From an uncultured Desulfobacteraceae bacterium (lineage in GTDB: Bacteria > Desulfobacterota > Desulfobacteria > Desulfobacterales > UBA5852): a DNA stretch of 64,000 bases. Below are positions 43,816-52,014 of this stretch, piece by piece. The position numbers and the translations under genes were made by a program. The DNA lies in assembly GCA_913060875.1 (NCBI GenBank), contig CAJXSL010000005.1:124001-188000 (forward strand), read 5' to 3'. The notes beneath the pieces were generated by a model, which was not told where the DNA came from, did not search any database, and worked only from the letters and a program-made list of their open reading frames with translations. How positions within the stretch are numbered: the first letter of the stretch is position 1; the number at the start of each line of letters is the position of its first letter.

Positions 43816-45339
43816 TCACTTGGCGGTCTCGTCGGAGGGGGAATCATCCTTGGCGTCGGGGTTGGATTGCGGTGTTGCGGTCTCTTCGGCCCCTTCCATG
43901 GTCAGGTCGCTCATGTCCAGGTCGTCCGCTTCCATACTGAGTCCGCTCATATCCAGATCGTCGTCCATGCCGATCCCGCCCATGTCCAGTTCATCGTCGG
44001 CCGCCTCACCCGCATCGTTTTTGCGAACTTCGAGCATTTTCTGAACCGCTTCGCGCAGGCGGCTTTCCGAGTCGAGCATGAACTGGGCCGACAGAACGAT
44101 CTCTTCTCCTTCGGACAGGCCTTTGAGGACTTGATACTGATGCCCGTTGACCTCGACCCCAATCTTCACCTGGCGCGGTTCAAACCGTCCTTTGCCCCTG
44201 CTCACAAAAACAACCTGGCGCACCCCGGTGTCGATGACCGTTTCCTGTGGAATAACAAGGTTCGGTCCTGAAAGTTCGGCTTCCAATCGGATATTGGCAT
44301 ACATGTCTGGTTTCAGTTGCAGATCCGGATTGGGAAACGCCAGACGCAGCCTGGCCGTTCGCGTCTCCCTGGAAAGATAAGGGTAAATGTAAAGGACTTT
44401 TCCCTGGAATCGCTTGCCGGGGATGTAGGTCAATTCCATCCGGGCCGGCATGCCCTTGGTAACGAAGGGCAGCTCGTACTCATAGATATCGACATCCACC
44501 CAGACGGTGGAGAGATCGGCAATTTCGTAAAGGTTCTCACCGACTTTGACATACTGGCCTTCCAGGGCATTCTTTTTGATGACCACACCGCTGGACGGGG
44601 AAAAGACCGTGATGGCTTTGCGGACCACTCCGGTGGTCTCCAACCGCCGGATCTGCGAAGCACTCATATCCCAGTACTGCAGCCGCTTGCGGGAGGCTGC
44701 CAGAAGCCGTTCGGCCGAATCCCGGACACGCTGAAACGGGCTGCTCTCCAGGTTGCGTTTCTGCTTGAGGGCCAGAAGATATTCTTCCTGGGCCGTCACC
44801 ATTTCCGGGCTGTAGATATCGAACAAGGGTTGGCCGTGCTTGACCTGCTCCCCCTCGAAATTAACGTAGAGTTTTTCGATCCAGCCGTTGATCTTGGTGT
44901 TAATGGAAACCCGGCGCGTTTCATCGTAGGTGATATTGCCGAAGGTGCGGATGGTTTTGGTGATGGGTTTGCGCGTGACGGCGACCGTACGGATACCCAT
45001 GTTCTGGATCGTCACCGGATCGATACGAATTGTGGAGGTCGGTTCTTTCTCCCCGCCCTCGTCTTCATAGACCGGCACGAGATCCATCCCCATGGGAGAC
45101 TGGCCGGGTTCGTCGCGAATGTAGGTCGGATCCATGGGAGCAACCCAGTATTTGATTTTCTTGCCGGTCTGCGGGTCGACCATGCCGGCTTTGAGTGGCT
45201 CATCCGCGGCCGCGGCAACGGAAGGGCCTGCATTTATGCGGCCGGCGTCGCCTTTCCATTGCTGCCAAAATATCCCCACCGCAAAACTGGTGAAGGCAAT
45301 GATTGCGATTATCATCATGGTTATTCCACGTCGCTGCAT
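43816..45339 (-). CDS. cusB: CusB-family periplasmic adaptor with Met/Asp-repeat tail
   Basis: 507-aa membrane-fusion protein. N-terminal anchor (MIIAIIAFTSFAVGIFW), a heavy-metal-binding domain (KYWVAPMDPTYIRDEPGQSP), then barrel-sandwich, hairpin and beta-barrel domains (FSPSSGVVIKKNALEGQYV). The last 65 residues are unusual: a Met/Asp repeat (DELDMGGIGM, DDDLDMSGLSM, DDLDMSDLTM) that may trap metal near the pump. Start at ATG 45339, sharing a base with the cusC stop. Confidence 0.9.
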   Translation of the reverse strand: MQRRGITMMIIAIIAFTSFAVGIFWQQWKGDAGRINAGPSVAAAADEPLKAGMVDPQTGKKIKYWVAPMDPTYIRDEPGQSPMGMDLVPVYEDEGGEKEPTSTIRIDPVTIQNMGIRTVAVTRKPITKTIRTFGNITYDETRRVSINTKINGWIEKLYVNFEGEQVKHGQPLFDIYSPEMVTAQEEYLLALKQKRNLESSPFQRVRDSAERLLAASRKRLQYWDMSASQIRRLETTGVVRKAITVFSPSSGVVIKKNALEGQYVKVGENLYEIADLSTVWVDVDIYEYELPFVTKGMPARMELTYIPGKRFQGKVLYIYPYLSRETRTARLRLAFPNPDLQLKPDMYANIRLEAELSGPNLVIPQETVIDTGVRQVVFVSRGKGRFEPRQVKIGVEVNGHQYQVLKGLSEGEEIVLSAQFMLDSESRLREAVQKMLEVRKNDAGEAADDELDMGGIGMDDDLDMSGLSMEADDLDMSDLTMEGAEETATPQSNPDAKDDSPSDETAK

Positions 45340-46736
45340 CAATTCACCTCGGTCTGGTGCTGTAGGGTCTGTGTCGATATCATTTTTGATTCTGTACTCT
45401 CAGCTAACGAAGAATCCATACCGGAGCTTTCAGTGACAGGGATATCTTTCATCGTAACACCGGCCAGTGTCTCCAGTTCGGTCAGTTTCTGGTAGAGCTC
45501 AAACCGGTAGCGCTCGGCCTGGAGTTCGAAGCGCAATGTCCGCAGATGCGCTTTGATCATGGTGTCGAAGTCAACCTTGCCGACCTCATAGGCGGACAAG
45601 GCGGAAAGCGACCAGTTGGCCGTCTGCTCCAACAGCCCCCCGCTGAACAAACGGTGATTTTCCTGGAGAGCCCTGATCTCGTTGAGCAGGGCATCCACCT
45701 GGTGCGGCAGGGCATGCCGCAAATTTTCGTAGGCCTTGGTGGCCGATTTGTGGCGGTTCTGCTGGGCCAGCAACTTTTTGTCCTGCTTCTGCTTCTGCCA
45801 GAGGGGCACGTTGACGACAACCGATGCGGAGAAAAAGTCCGGCAGATCACGCCCGGTGCGATCTTCGTCCCGCTGCCCATAACCAAGGCGAAAATCCATA
45901 TCCGGATAGTAATCCTGGCGGGCCAGTTCCATGTCGATCGTCGCCCGATCGATGTCGGCCTGCCGGACCTGCACCATGGGATTGTGCGCCAACGCCAAAC
46001 CACGCATGCGGTCCGGGTCAAGCTCGATCTCGAAAAAAACGGGATCATGGGGCACATCTAATTCCATAAATTCTGCCCGGTTGAGCAGTTCGTTGATGCG
46101 TGCCGCCAGCGTATGCTTCTGTTTGGTCAGACTCAACTGTTCATCGATGAGTTTGCCCAGTTCGACCTGCCCCTGGAACACATCCTGCTGCAGGCTCCGT
46201 CCGGAGGCATAGCCAGCCTCGGCCACTTGCAGCATGCCTTGGACCATCTCGGACAGTTCGGCGTTGACCCGCAACCCCTCATGAACCAGACCCAACTCGT
46301 AGAACGTTCTCGCCAAAGCTTTGATGAGATCCAGACGCCGGGCTTCGAGCAGGGCTTTCTGGCGTTCCACGGCCACTATCGCTTTCTGGCTGCGCAGGTC
46401 GAGCTTGCCGAACCAGGGAAATTTCTGCGCGACAAAGAGCTGTTTCTGGGTCATGGGCTCCTGGTTGAAACTGAAGGTGTCCGTAGGCAGGTTGGCCACA
46501 CCGATGCCCAAACGGGGATCATCGAGTGCTCCGGCCACGGAAATTTCTGCTTCCAGGGCGGCAAGTTCCTCTTTCATGCTCTGCAGTTCCTCATTGTCCT
46601 GCAGCAATTCCATAATCATGCGCTCCAGTTCCGGCGGTTTGTCATACAGCCCGCGCGCCACCGCCATCTCGGCGGCCAGCATCGTAAGCGCCGGTAACAG
46701 AGTGAAGCATAACCATCTTTTTAGATATGCCATCAT
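45339..46736 (-). CDS. cusC: CusC/TolC-family outer-membrane efflux protein
   Basis: 465-aa outer-membrane channel. Signal sequence RWLCFTLLPALTMLAAEMAVA, then the two OEP repeats with long coiled helices (ELERMIMELLQDNEELQSMKEELAALEAEI begins the first). AAQKFPWFGK-type motif is present as VAQKFPWFGKLDLRS, typical of CzcC/CusC. Start at 46736 with GGGAGGGG upstream, 13 codons inside the longest frame. First gene of the cusCBA operon; upstream gap of about 620 bp should hold its promoter, though none stands out. Confidence 0.9.
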   Translation of the reverse strand: MMAYLKRWLCFTLLPALTMLAAEMAVARGLYDKPPELERMIMELLQDNEELQSMKEELAALEAEISVAGALDDPRLGIGVANLPTDTFSFNQEPMTQKQLFVAQKFPWFGKLDLRSQKAIVAVERQKALLEARRLDLIKALARTFYELGLVHEGLRVNAELSEMVQGMLQVAEAGYASGRSLQQDVFQGQVELGKLIDEQLSLTKQKHTLAARINELLNRAEFMELDVPHDPVFFEIELDPDRMRGLALAHNPMVQVRQADIDRATIDMELARQDYYPDMDFRLGYGQRDEDRTGRDLPDFFSASVVVNVPLWQKQKQDKKLLAQQNRHKSATKAYENLRHALPHQVDALLNEIRALQENHRLFSGGLLEQTANWSLSALSAYEVGKVDFDTMIKAHLRTLRFELQAERYRFELYQKLTELETLAGVTMKDIPVTESSGMDSSLAESTESKMISTQTLQHQTEVN

Positions 46737-47359
46737 GTCCCCTCCCGTTGCCTTCATGCTGAACAAACTCATCAAGATTCATGCCAGCCCATTTAGGATT
46801 GTTTCGTCGGTTTGGAACGGCAATCACAAATGATCGCAGTCAGTATAAATCAAAGGGTTAGGTTATAGAGCCGGATTGATTTTACCTGCGGTCAGGAATT
46901 TGGATCCCAGGGTCACCTGCGTAAGAATTAACCATCTTTCTATTCATACGGCGTCGCGATGGGTCAAAATGCCCCGGGTGAACCAGCATTCCACAACACG
47001 ATTAAAAAAAAGGATAACACCCTTCGTCTGCTGGGGGTGCTCATCTTATGGGTCGGCGATCGCTTTCCCATGCAGGAGTCCTTTTTCGGCTAGGTATCGG
47101 GGCATTTCGGCAACCGGAACGCTTGGAGAACGACTTTAACATTACTAAAAAGAGTAAACCACATTCACAACCTGTCAAATGATGCTTCGAGAAGATAAAT
47201 GCGAATAATGCAGTTGAAGGGGTTTGGAAGATCAAAGGTGAAATTCGCAGTTTACGCCGGCGGTGGAATTCTATCTATGGTGAGGGTTTTGACCAATACC
47301 CGTCTGATCAATTGGTCAAAAACCAAAACGGCCGCGCGACCTGAAATCTTCTGTATGGA
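46737..47359. other. Intergenic stretch upstream of cusC
   Basis: About 620 bp between cusC and the multicopper oxidase. Short frames on both strands show no recognisable protein. AT-rich patches around 46840-46880 could hold the cus promoter. The only clear structure is the inverted repeat near 47300. Confidence 0.5.
47287..47321 (-). terminator. Inverted repeat downstream of the multicopper oxidase
   Basis: TTTTGACCAAT (47287-47297) and ATTGGTCAAAA (47311-47321) form a perfect 11-bp stem with a 13-nt loop, 39 bp past the oxidase stop. AT-rich stem and no T-run, so it may be a terminator or a protein-binding palindrome. Confidence 0.4.
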
Positions 47360-48883
47360 TCAGGCCGCACGCACGTAATAATTGCGCATCATGCCCATGT
47401 CTTCGTGTTCCAGGTTGTGGCAGTGGTAGAGAAACAGGCCGTCGTAGTCCTCGAAGCGCATCATCAGACGCACCCGCTCACCGGGCATCAGCAGCACGGT
47501 GTCTTTCCAGCCTTTATCGAGATAGCCGTCATATAGCGCTCCCAGGCGGCCCAGCACCCGGAATTGGAGGCCGTGCACGTGCATGGGGTGCGGCAGGGCC
47601 GGCATGCCGCCACGGTTGATGAACTCCCAGATCTCCTGGGTGCCCAATTTAACTACTTCGTCTTCGGCCACGCCGGTCATCTCGAAAACCCGATTGTTGA
47701 TAACGCCGCGCATGTGATTCATGGCGATATGGAAACGGCGCGGCGTGTGGCGGTTCACCGCCTCTTCGGTCTCGTCCGGCGGAGGAGCGGCCAGTCGTTC
47801 CGGCAGCTGGACATCGGCCTTGTCCAGATGGGCAATTTTAAAATTTGCAATGGCAAAGGGAGCCCCGTTTGGAAGAAAACGACCGCCGCGCCTCGGTCCG
47901 CGCATGCCGCCCGGTCCCATCATGGTGCTCAAAGGGCCTAGGTCGAGGGCCCTGCTCACCAGGGTTGCCTCGTCACCCTTGTCCATCCCGCTGAAATCCG
48001 CCCACAGCTCCACCCGCTCGGCCGGTCCCAAAATCACGTTGGGCCGCACCAGGGGGGACGGCAGCAGGCCGCCGTCCGTGCCGATCACCGTCAGGGGGCG
48101 GCCGTCGGACCAGGCCAGGTTGTAGATGCGCGAATTGGAACCGTTCAGGATGCGCAGGCGGTAGGGGCGCGATACTACTTCGCGTCTGTAACGGGGCCGG
48201 CCATTGACCAAAATGCGGTTTCCCAGGAAACCGGTCATGCGTTCCATGGGATGCGTGAGGTAGATCAGGTCATTGTTGTCAGCAAACCTGCGATCCTGGA
48301 TGACCAGGGGCAGATCGAATTCGTCAGTCGGAAGATGCAACGCCTCTTCTTCATCGTCACTGACGATGAAGACGCCGGCCAGTCCGCCATAGACCTGGGG
48401 ACCGGTGCGCTGGTGGGGATGGGGATGGTACCAATAGGTGCCGGCCCGGTTGCAGACCTCGAATTCATAGGTAAACTTGCGGCCGGAAGGGATGACATCG
48501 CGGGGATGGCCGTCCATGTCGGCGGGCACGTGCAGACCGTGCCAGTGGATGATGCTCTCTTCGGGAAGTTCGTTGTAAAAGTGGATACGGATCTTCTGCC
48601 CGCGGCGCACCCGGATGGTGGGCCCCAGATAGCTCTCTTCAGCGTCGATGAGGTGCCAGGCATCCCCTTTGATCAATCGGCCTTGGTAGGTCCACACCGG
48701 GGTTGGCCGTCCCGGCAGGATGGCGTTTTCCGCCACGGTAGCTTGTAGGGCCAGTTCGACATCCGGCTGAAATATCACGTCTTCAGCAGCATAAGCATGC
48801 GGCCAAATCCCACCACCGCATCCGGCCATGAGGCTGATCGCACCAGACCCCGCCAGACAAAGAAGTTCGCGACGATTCAACAT
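47360..48883 (-). CDS. CueO/CopA-like multicopper oxidase
   Basis: 507 aa exported copper enzyme that probably oxidises Cu(I) or phenolic/metal substrates. Copper ligands are complete: IIHWHGLH and YWYHPHPH in the first cupredoxin domain, LPHPMHVHGLQF and LYHCHNLEHEDMGM in the last, the final Met being the T1 axial ligand. The N-terminus (MLNRRELLCLAGSGAISLMAGCGG) has a weak twin-Arg-like RR and a lipobox MAGC, so it may be a lipoprotein. A Met/Gly/Arg-rich loop (MMGPGGMRGPRRGG) lies near the T1 site, as in CueO. Start uncertain between TTG 48886 and ATG 48883. Confidence 0.9.
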   Translation of the reverse strand: MLNRRELLCLAGSGAISLMAGCGGGIWPHAYAAEDVIFQPDVELALQATVAENAILPGRPTPVWTYQGRLIKGDAWHLIDAEESYLGPTIRVRRGQKIRIHFYNELPEESIIHWHGLHVPADMDGHPRDVIPSGRKFTYEFEVCNRAGTYWYHPHPHQRTGPQVYGGLAGVFIVSDDEEEALHLPTDEFDLPLVIQDRRFADNNDLIYLTHPMERMTGFLGNRILVNGRPRYRREVVSRPYRLRILNGSNSRIYNLAWSDGRPLTVIGTDGGLLPSPLVRPNVILGPAERVELWADFSGMDKGDEATLVSRALDLGPLSTMMGPGGMRGPRRGGRFLPNGAPFAIANFKIAHLDKADVQLPERLAAPPPDETEEAVNRHTPRRFHIAMNHMRGVINNRVFEMTGVAEDEVVKLGTQEIWEFINRGGMPALPHPMHVHGLQFRVLGRLGALYDGYLDKGWKDTVLLMPGERVRLMMRFEDYDGLFLYHCHNLEHEDMGMMRNYYVRAA

Positions 48884-48927
48884 CAACGCAAATCACCCTT
48901 CAGTTCGATTCCCGGATATCGCAAGGT

Positions 48928-49179
48928 TCAGTGGCAGGCGGGGGGCTTGCCTCCGGTGGATTTCGCGACCCGCTTCACATAGCGCTCCCACCAGCCTTTG
49001 GGCGGAGTAACGGGTGCCCCGGTATATTGCGACGGCGCGCTCTGAAAAGCCGCCCAACATTCCGAACAACAGAAAAAAAACGAACGCCCCTTATGGACGG
49101 CGGCGATCCCGGACTTCACCGGATCGATGCGCTTGCCGCATACCGGGTCGATAGTATGTTTTCGCAATGACCATCCCAT
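48928..49179 (-). CDS. YHS-domain protein
   Basis: 83 aa. A YHS/TRASH-like metal-binding domain: DPVCGKRID, then FFFCCSECWAAFQSAP, with four to five cysteines able to bind Cu or Zn. AAGGAG seven bases before ATG 49179; the longer frame from 49356 is rejected. Placed 44 bp upstream of the multicopper oxidase on the same strand, supporting a copper-handling role. The basic C-terminus (KRVAKSTGG) and lack of signal peptide suggest a cytoplasmic location. Confidence 0.8.
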   Translation of the reverse strand: MGWSLRKHTIDPVCGKRIDPVKSGIAAVHKGRSFFFCCSECWAAFQSAPSQYTGAPVTPPKGWWERYVKRVAKSTGGKPPACH

Positions 49180-49363
49180 AACGATTCTCCTTACATCCGC
49201 CGGCGGTTCACCCCGCGGGTACCGCGTAACATTTTTAATCCCACGAGGGCGGCCGGCCTTCCCATAATTGCAGCATAAGCACGGGCGCTGATAAATCAAC
49301 ACGACCGCAGCATCGGCGATAAAAAAAGGGACAGGGTACTCCCGGAGGGATATCAAAACAGAC

Positions 49364-49759
49364 CTAAGTGGTTTCGTCGAGCGGGGTCACCTCCGAAAAC
49401 CAATCGATGGCATGCTCGAAGGAGAGGAACACCTTCATCTCGAAGCCTTCCGCCTCCATGCAGCGCTGCATCAGGTTGGCCTTTTCGATACGCTCGGAGG
49501 TCGGGGGAATCAGGATGGCGATTTTATTGTGAAACAGATGGCGATAGTTCCCGAATTCCATGGCCAGCCTCATCTGTTCGATGTGGGAGATGGTGCTCTG
49601 GGTTTCGCGCACATCGATCAGAATATGGCTGTCCCGGTGAAAACCGGCAGCTTCGGCCAGGTCATGCACCGCTTGCAGGGAACGCTCCAGATCCATTTCA
49701 CCGGCAGCGGTTTTGCGCATGAAATCGGACGGTTTGTAGAGGGTCAGGCTGCAACTCAT
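49364..49759 (-). CDS. SpoIIAA-like protein 1
   Basis: 131 aa. Pattern matches its neighbour at 49801-50184: start with a strand then YKPSDFMRKTAAGEMDLERSLQAVHDLA, a middle SHILIDVRETQS strand, KIAILIPPTSERIEKANLMQRCME and the end EMKVFLSFEHAIDWFSE. STAS/SpoIIAA-like fold is inferred from this strand-helix layout. No function is known; the pair lies downstream of a PAS-domain gene on the same strand and may take signals from it. Confidence 0.65.
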   Translation of the reverse strand: MSCSLTLYKPSDFMRKTAAGEMDLERSLQAVHDLAEAAGFHRDSHILIDVRETQSTISHIEQMRLAMEFGNYRHLFHNKIAILIPPTSERIEKANLMQRCMEAEGFEMKVFLSFEHAIDWFSEVTPLDETT

Positions 49760-49800
49760 AGCGAATCGGGCTCCGGTAAAGGTCTACGCAGTATTGCGCG

Positions 49801-50184
49801 CTAGAATTCCGTAATTTCGGACAGCCAGTCGATAGCGTCCTCGAAAGCCATGAAAAATTCCCATTGGAATCCTTCCAGGTGCATGCAGTTCCGCATGAAT
49901 TCGGCCCTGGCCATGCGTTCGGCCGTATCGGGAATAACCACGGCGATTTTGTTGCGAAACGCTTTGAGATGATGGGCAAATTCCGCCGCCACACGCATCG
50001 CGTCACCATGGTCGCCTTCGACCTGGGTATCGCGCAGATCCAGCAGAATACTGTGCCCCTTGAAATAGTTGGCGGCGATCGCCAGTTCCTGGACTGCCGC
50101 AATGGAACGATCCCGATCGATCATGCCTTTGGCGGTTTTGCGAATGAAGTCCTGGGTCTGGTAGACCTTTATGTCGACACTCAT
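49801..50184 (-). CDS. SpoIIAA-like protein 2
   Basis: 127 aa, paralogous to the next gene: YQTQDFIRKTAKGMIDRDRSIAAVQELA, HSILLDLRDTQV, KIAVVIPDTAERMARAEFMRNCM and FFMAFEDAIDWLSE align segment by segment. GGGGGAGC precedes the ATG. It starts 16 bp after the PAS gene and 41 bp before its paralogue, so the three genes probably form one operon. A tandem duplication is the simplest history. Confidence 0.65.
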   Translation of the reverse strand: MSVDIKVYQTQDFIRKTAKGMIDRDRSIAAVQELAIAANYFKGHSILLDLRDTQVEGDHGDAMRVAAEFAHHLKAFRNKIAVVIPDTAERMARAEFMRNCMHLEGFQWEFFMAFEDAIDWLSEITEF

Positions 50185-50199
50185 GGCCCGCTCCCCCTG

Positions 50200-50829
50200 T
50201 CACGCTTCCGTATCGATTTCCGGATACAGCTTGGCCATGCATTCGGGGCAGATGCCGTGGGTAAAATCGGCTTCCGACTGTTCGCTGATATAGGCCTCCA
50301 GCTGGGTCCAGGCGCCCTCGTCATTGCGGATCTTTTTGCAGTTGGCGCAGATGGGCAGAAGTCCCTGGAGAATTTTGACCCGTTCCCGTGCCGCCTCGAG
50401 TTCGGTAATATCCAGTCCGATTTTCCAACGGCGCCATCCGGAAAGCGGAACGACGGCGGATTCTTCGGACCACACCACCACTTTCCCCTGGCCGTTTTTA
50501 TCCTCGATCTTCCACTTACGGCAGGCGGCGTCGTTGATGACACATATGCCCTCGTCTTCACGCAGGAGAAGATCCAGCAATCCGGAAGAATCCGACAAAT
50601 CATCGGCCGTGTACCCGGAAACCCTTTCAAACTCCCGGTTATAAAAAATAAGGCTGCCGTCGTCATCCGTTGCGTATATGATCACGGGAAGGGCTTGAAG
50701 GGCTTTCCTGAAATTGGCACGGGCCTTTTGCAGGATCGTTTCAGCGGACAGGCGCCGTGCCGTCTCCACCCGCAGGGCTTCCTGGCACGCAAGGAGCTGC
50801 GCCTGCAGGTCATTTTCTTTTGCGGACAT
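50200..50829 (-). CDS. PAS-domain protein with C-terminal Cys/His cluster
   Basis: 209 aa. N-terminal coiled coil (LQAQLLACQEALRVETARRL), one PAS domain (ALPVIIYATDDDGSLIFYNREFERVSGYTADDL), and a tail with ICANCKKIRNDEGAW and HGICPECMAKLYP, giving CxxC and CxxC pairs plus His that probably bind zinc. This tail occurs in many PAS or receiver proteins of Desulfobacterota. No output domain. ATG 50829 has GGGAGG upstream. Likely a sensor whose partners are the two SpoIIAA-like proteins; inference. Confidence 0.75.
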   Translation of the reverse strand: MSAKENDLQAQLLACQEALRVETARRLSAETILQKARANFRKALQALPVIIYATDDDGSLIFYNREFERVSGYTADDLSDSSGLLDLLLREDEGICVINDAACRKWKIEDKNGQGKVVVWSEESAVVPLSGWRRWKIGLDITELEAARERVKILQGLLPICANCKKIRNDEGAWTQLEAYISEQSEADFTHGICPECMAKLYPEIDTEA

Positions 50830-50972
50830 GCCACCTCCCGGGATTGCTTCCGTCATCCACCGGCGTCATTGAGCCGCGCCGTGTTATTGGAGATTTTTAG
50901 GTTCGGAATGGCAGAGGAACGAAAAACAATGATGAAACCGAAAAGTTGATCTGCACGCGCAGCCTACCGAAT

Positions 50973-51090
50973 TCATTCGGTTTGATCAAGGACTTCCCGA
51001 ACCATTTGGAGCATATCCGGCAGGTGGAAGGGTTTGGAAAAAATCCCCGGGCCATCAGTTGTTAGAGACAATTGCCCCATGCCGGGCATA
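50973..51090 (-). pseudogene. Fragment of a response-regulator receiver domain
   Basis: On the minus strand the 3' end reads GIFSKPFHLPDMLQMVREVLDQTE, the KP-containing end of a receiver domain, with NMPGMGQ shortly before it (resembling the MPxMxG of the phosphorylation loop). The intervening part is missing and the upstream frame is unrelated, so only a remnant is left. Compare the intact end in the kinase at 54.2 kb. The rest of the 50.83-51.32 kb gap shows nothing else supported. Confidence 0.5.
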
Positions 51091-51319
51091 TTGGAATCCC
51101 GGAGCACCCGTCCGATACGGTCAACCCTGGCAGTTGCGAATTCACAAAGGGCTCTCAAGGGCCTCCACAACAAGACCCTCTTGGCTTTGGAAGCCACCGA
51201 ATTATCAAGACTGTGCCAAAAATCGACATCCGGGGAACGATACCTTTCAATATGGCCAACGATGATTATGGTTATGAATTGGACAGCACACGACGACACT
51301 TCATAAGGAGGGACTATAG

Positions 51320-51835
51320 ATGCTCTACAGCAAAACCGTCATGGATCACTTTCGCAATCCACGGAACGTCGGTGTCATCGAGGATGCCAACGGTGTCGGC
51401 GAAGTCGGCAATCCGCTGTGCGGGGATATCATGACCATCTATCTCAAAGTCACGGATGACCGTATTGAGGATATTAAATTTCAGACCTTCGGGTGCGGCT
51501 CGGCCATCGCCGTGTCCAGCATGCTGACGGAAATCGCCATAGGTAAAACCATTGACGAGGCCAAAGCCATTACCAACAAGGATGTGGCGGACGCCCTGGA
51601 AGGCCTTCCCAAGAACAAACTGCACTGCTCCAACCTGGGTGCGGATGCCCTTCAGATGGCCATCAAAAACTATGAAGACGGCGCTGCCGGCATCACCCGC
51701 CCCGAAGAAGGCCACAAGGAGGTCCATGTCCACGAGGAGGGAGGAAAGTGTTACTGCCCCTACTGCGACGTGGAGGTCCAGGAGGGCATCACCTTCTGCG
51801 AGGCCTGTCAGTCCGATCTGGAGGAAGAACATTAG
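51320..51835 (+). CDS. nifU: IscU/NifU-type Fe-S scaffold with C-terminal zinc ribbon
   Basis: 171 aa. Residues 1-122 are the IscU scaffold with the three cluster cysteines C34 (NPLCGD), C59 (FGCGSA) and C103 (LHCSNL) and the exchange-helping D36. Residues 143-165 form a small extra domain, CYCPYC...FCEAC (C144, C146, C149, C160, C163), probably zinc-binding, preceded by a His/Glu linker. AAGGAGGG precedes the ATG. Followed by a NifS homologue, so it is the assembly partner. Confidence 0.9.
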   Translation: MLYSKTVMDHFRNPRNVGVIEDANGVGEVGNPLCGDIMTIYLKVTDDRIEDIKFQTFGCGSAIAVSSMLTEIAIGKTIDEAKAITNKDVADALEGLPKNKLHCSNLGADALQMAIKNYEDGAAGITRPEEGHKEVHVHEEGGKCYCPYCDVEVQEGITFCEACQSDLEEEH

Positions 51836-51983
51836 AAGCTATCTCAAAAAAAGTTTTTTCTCCCGATATCGGCGTTGTGCCCTCGTCTCAAGTCCTCGAC
51901 ATACTACAGTATGCCTGCGGGCTAACTCTCGGCCACGCCTTGATCTCGAACGAAAACCCTAATTTTGAGATGGCTGCTATAAG
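51836..51983. repeat. Palindromic repeat element between nifU and nifS
   Basis: About 148 bp bounded by inverted ends (AGCTATCTCAAAA and ATTTTGAGATGGCT). Interior is centred on CATACTACAGTATG and holds TCGGCGTTGTG and CACGCCTTGA, also found in the 19.8-kb element, so both belong to one broad family. No gene inside. It may attenuate nifS relative to nifU. Confidence 0.65.
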
Positions 51984-52014
51984 CTGATCACCCTATCATT
52001 CAGAGGTAATATCC

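Noticed and set aside
46876-47139. 87-aa frame upstream of cusC
   Set aside because: Composition is not protein-like and there is no ribosome site or recognisable family.
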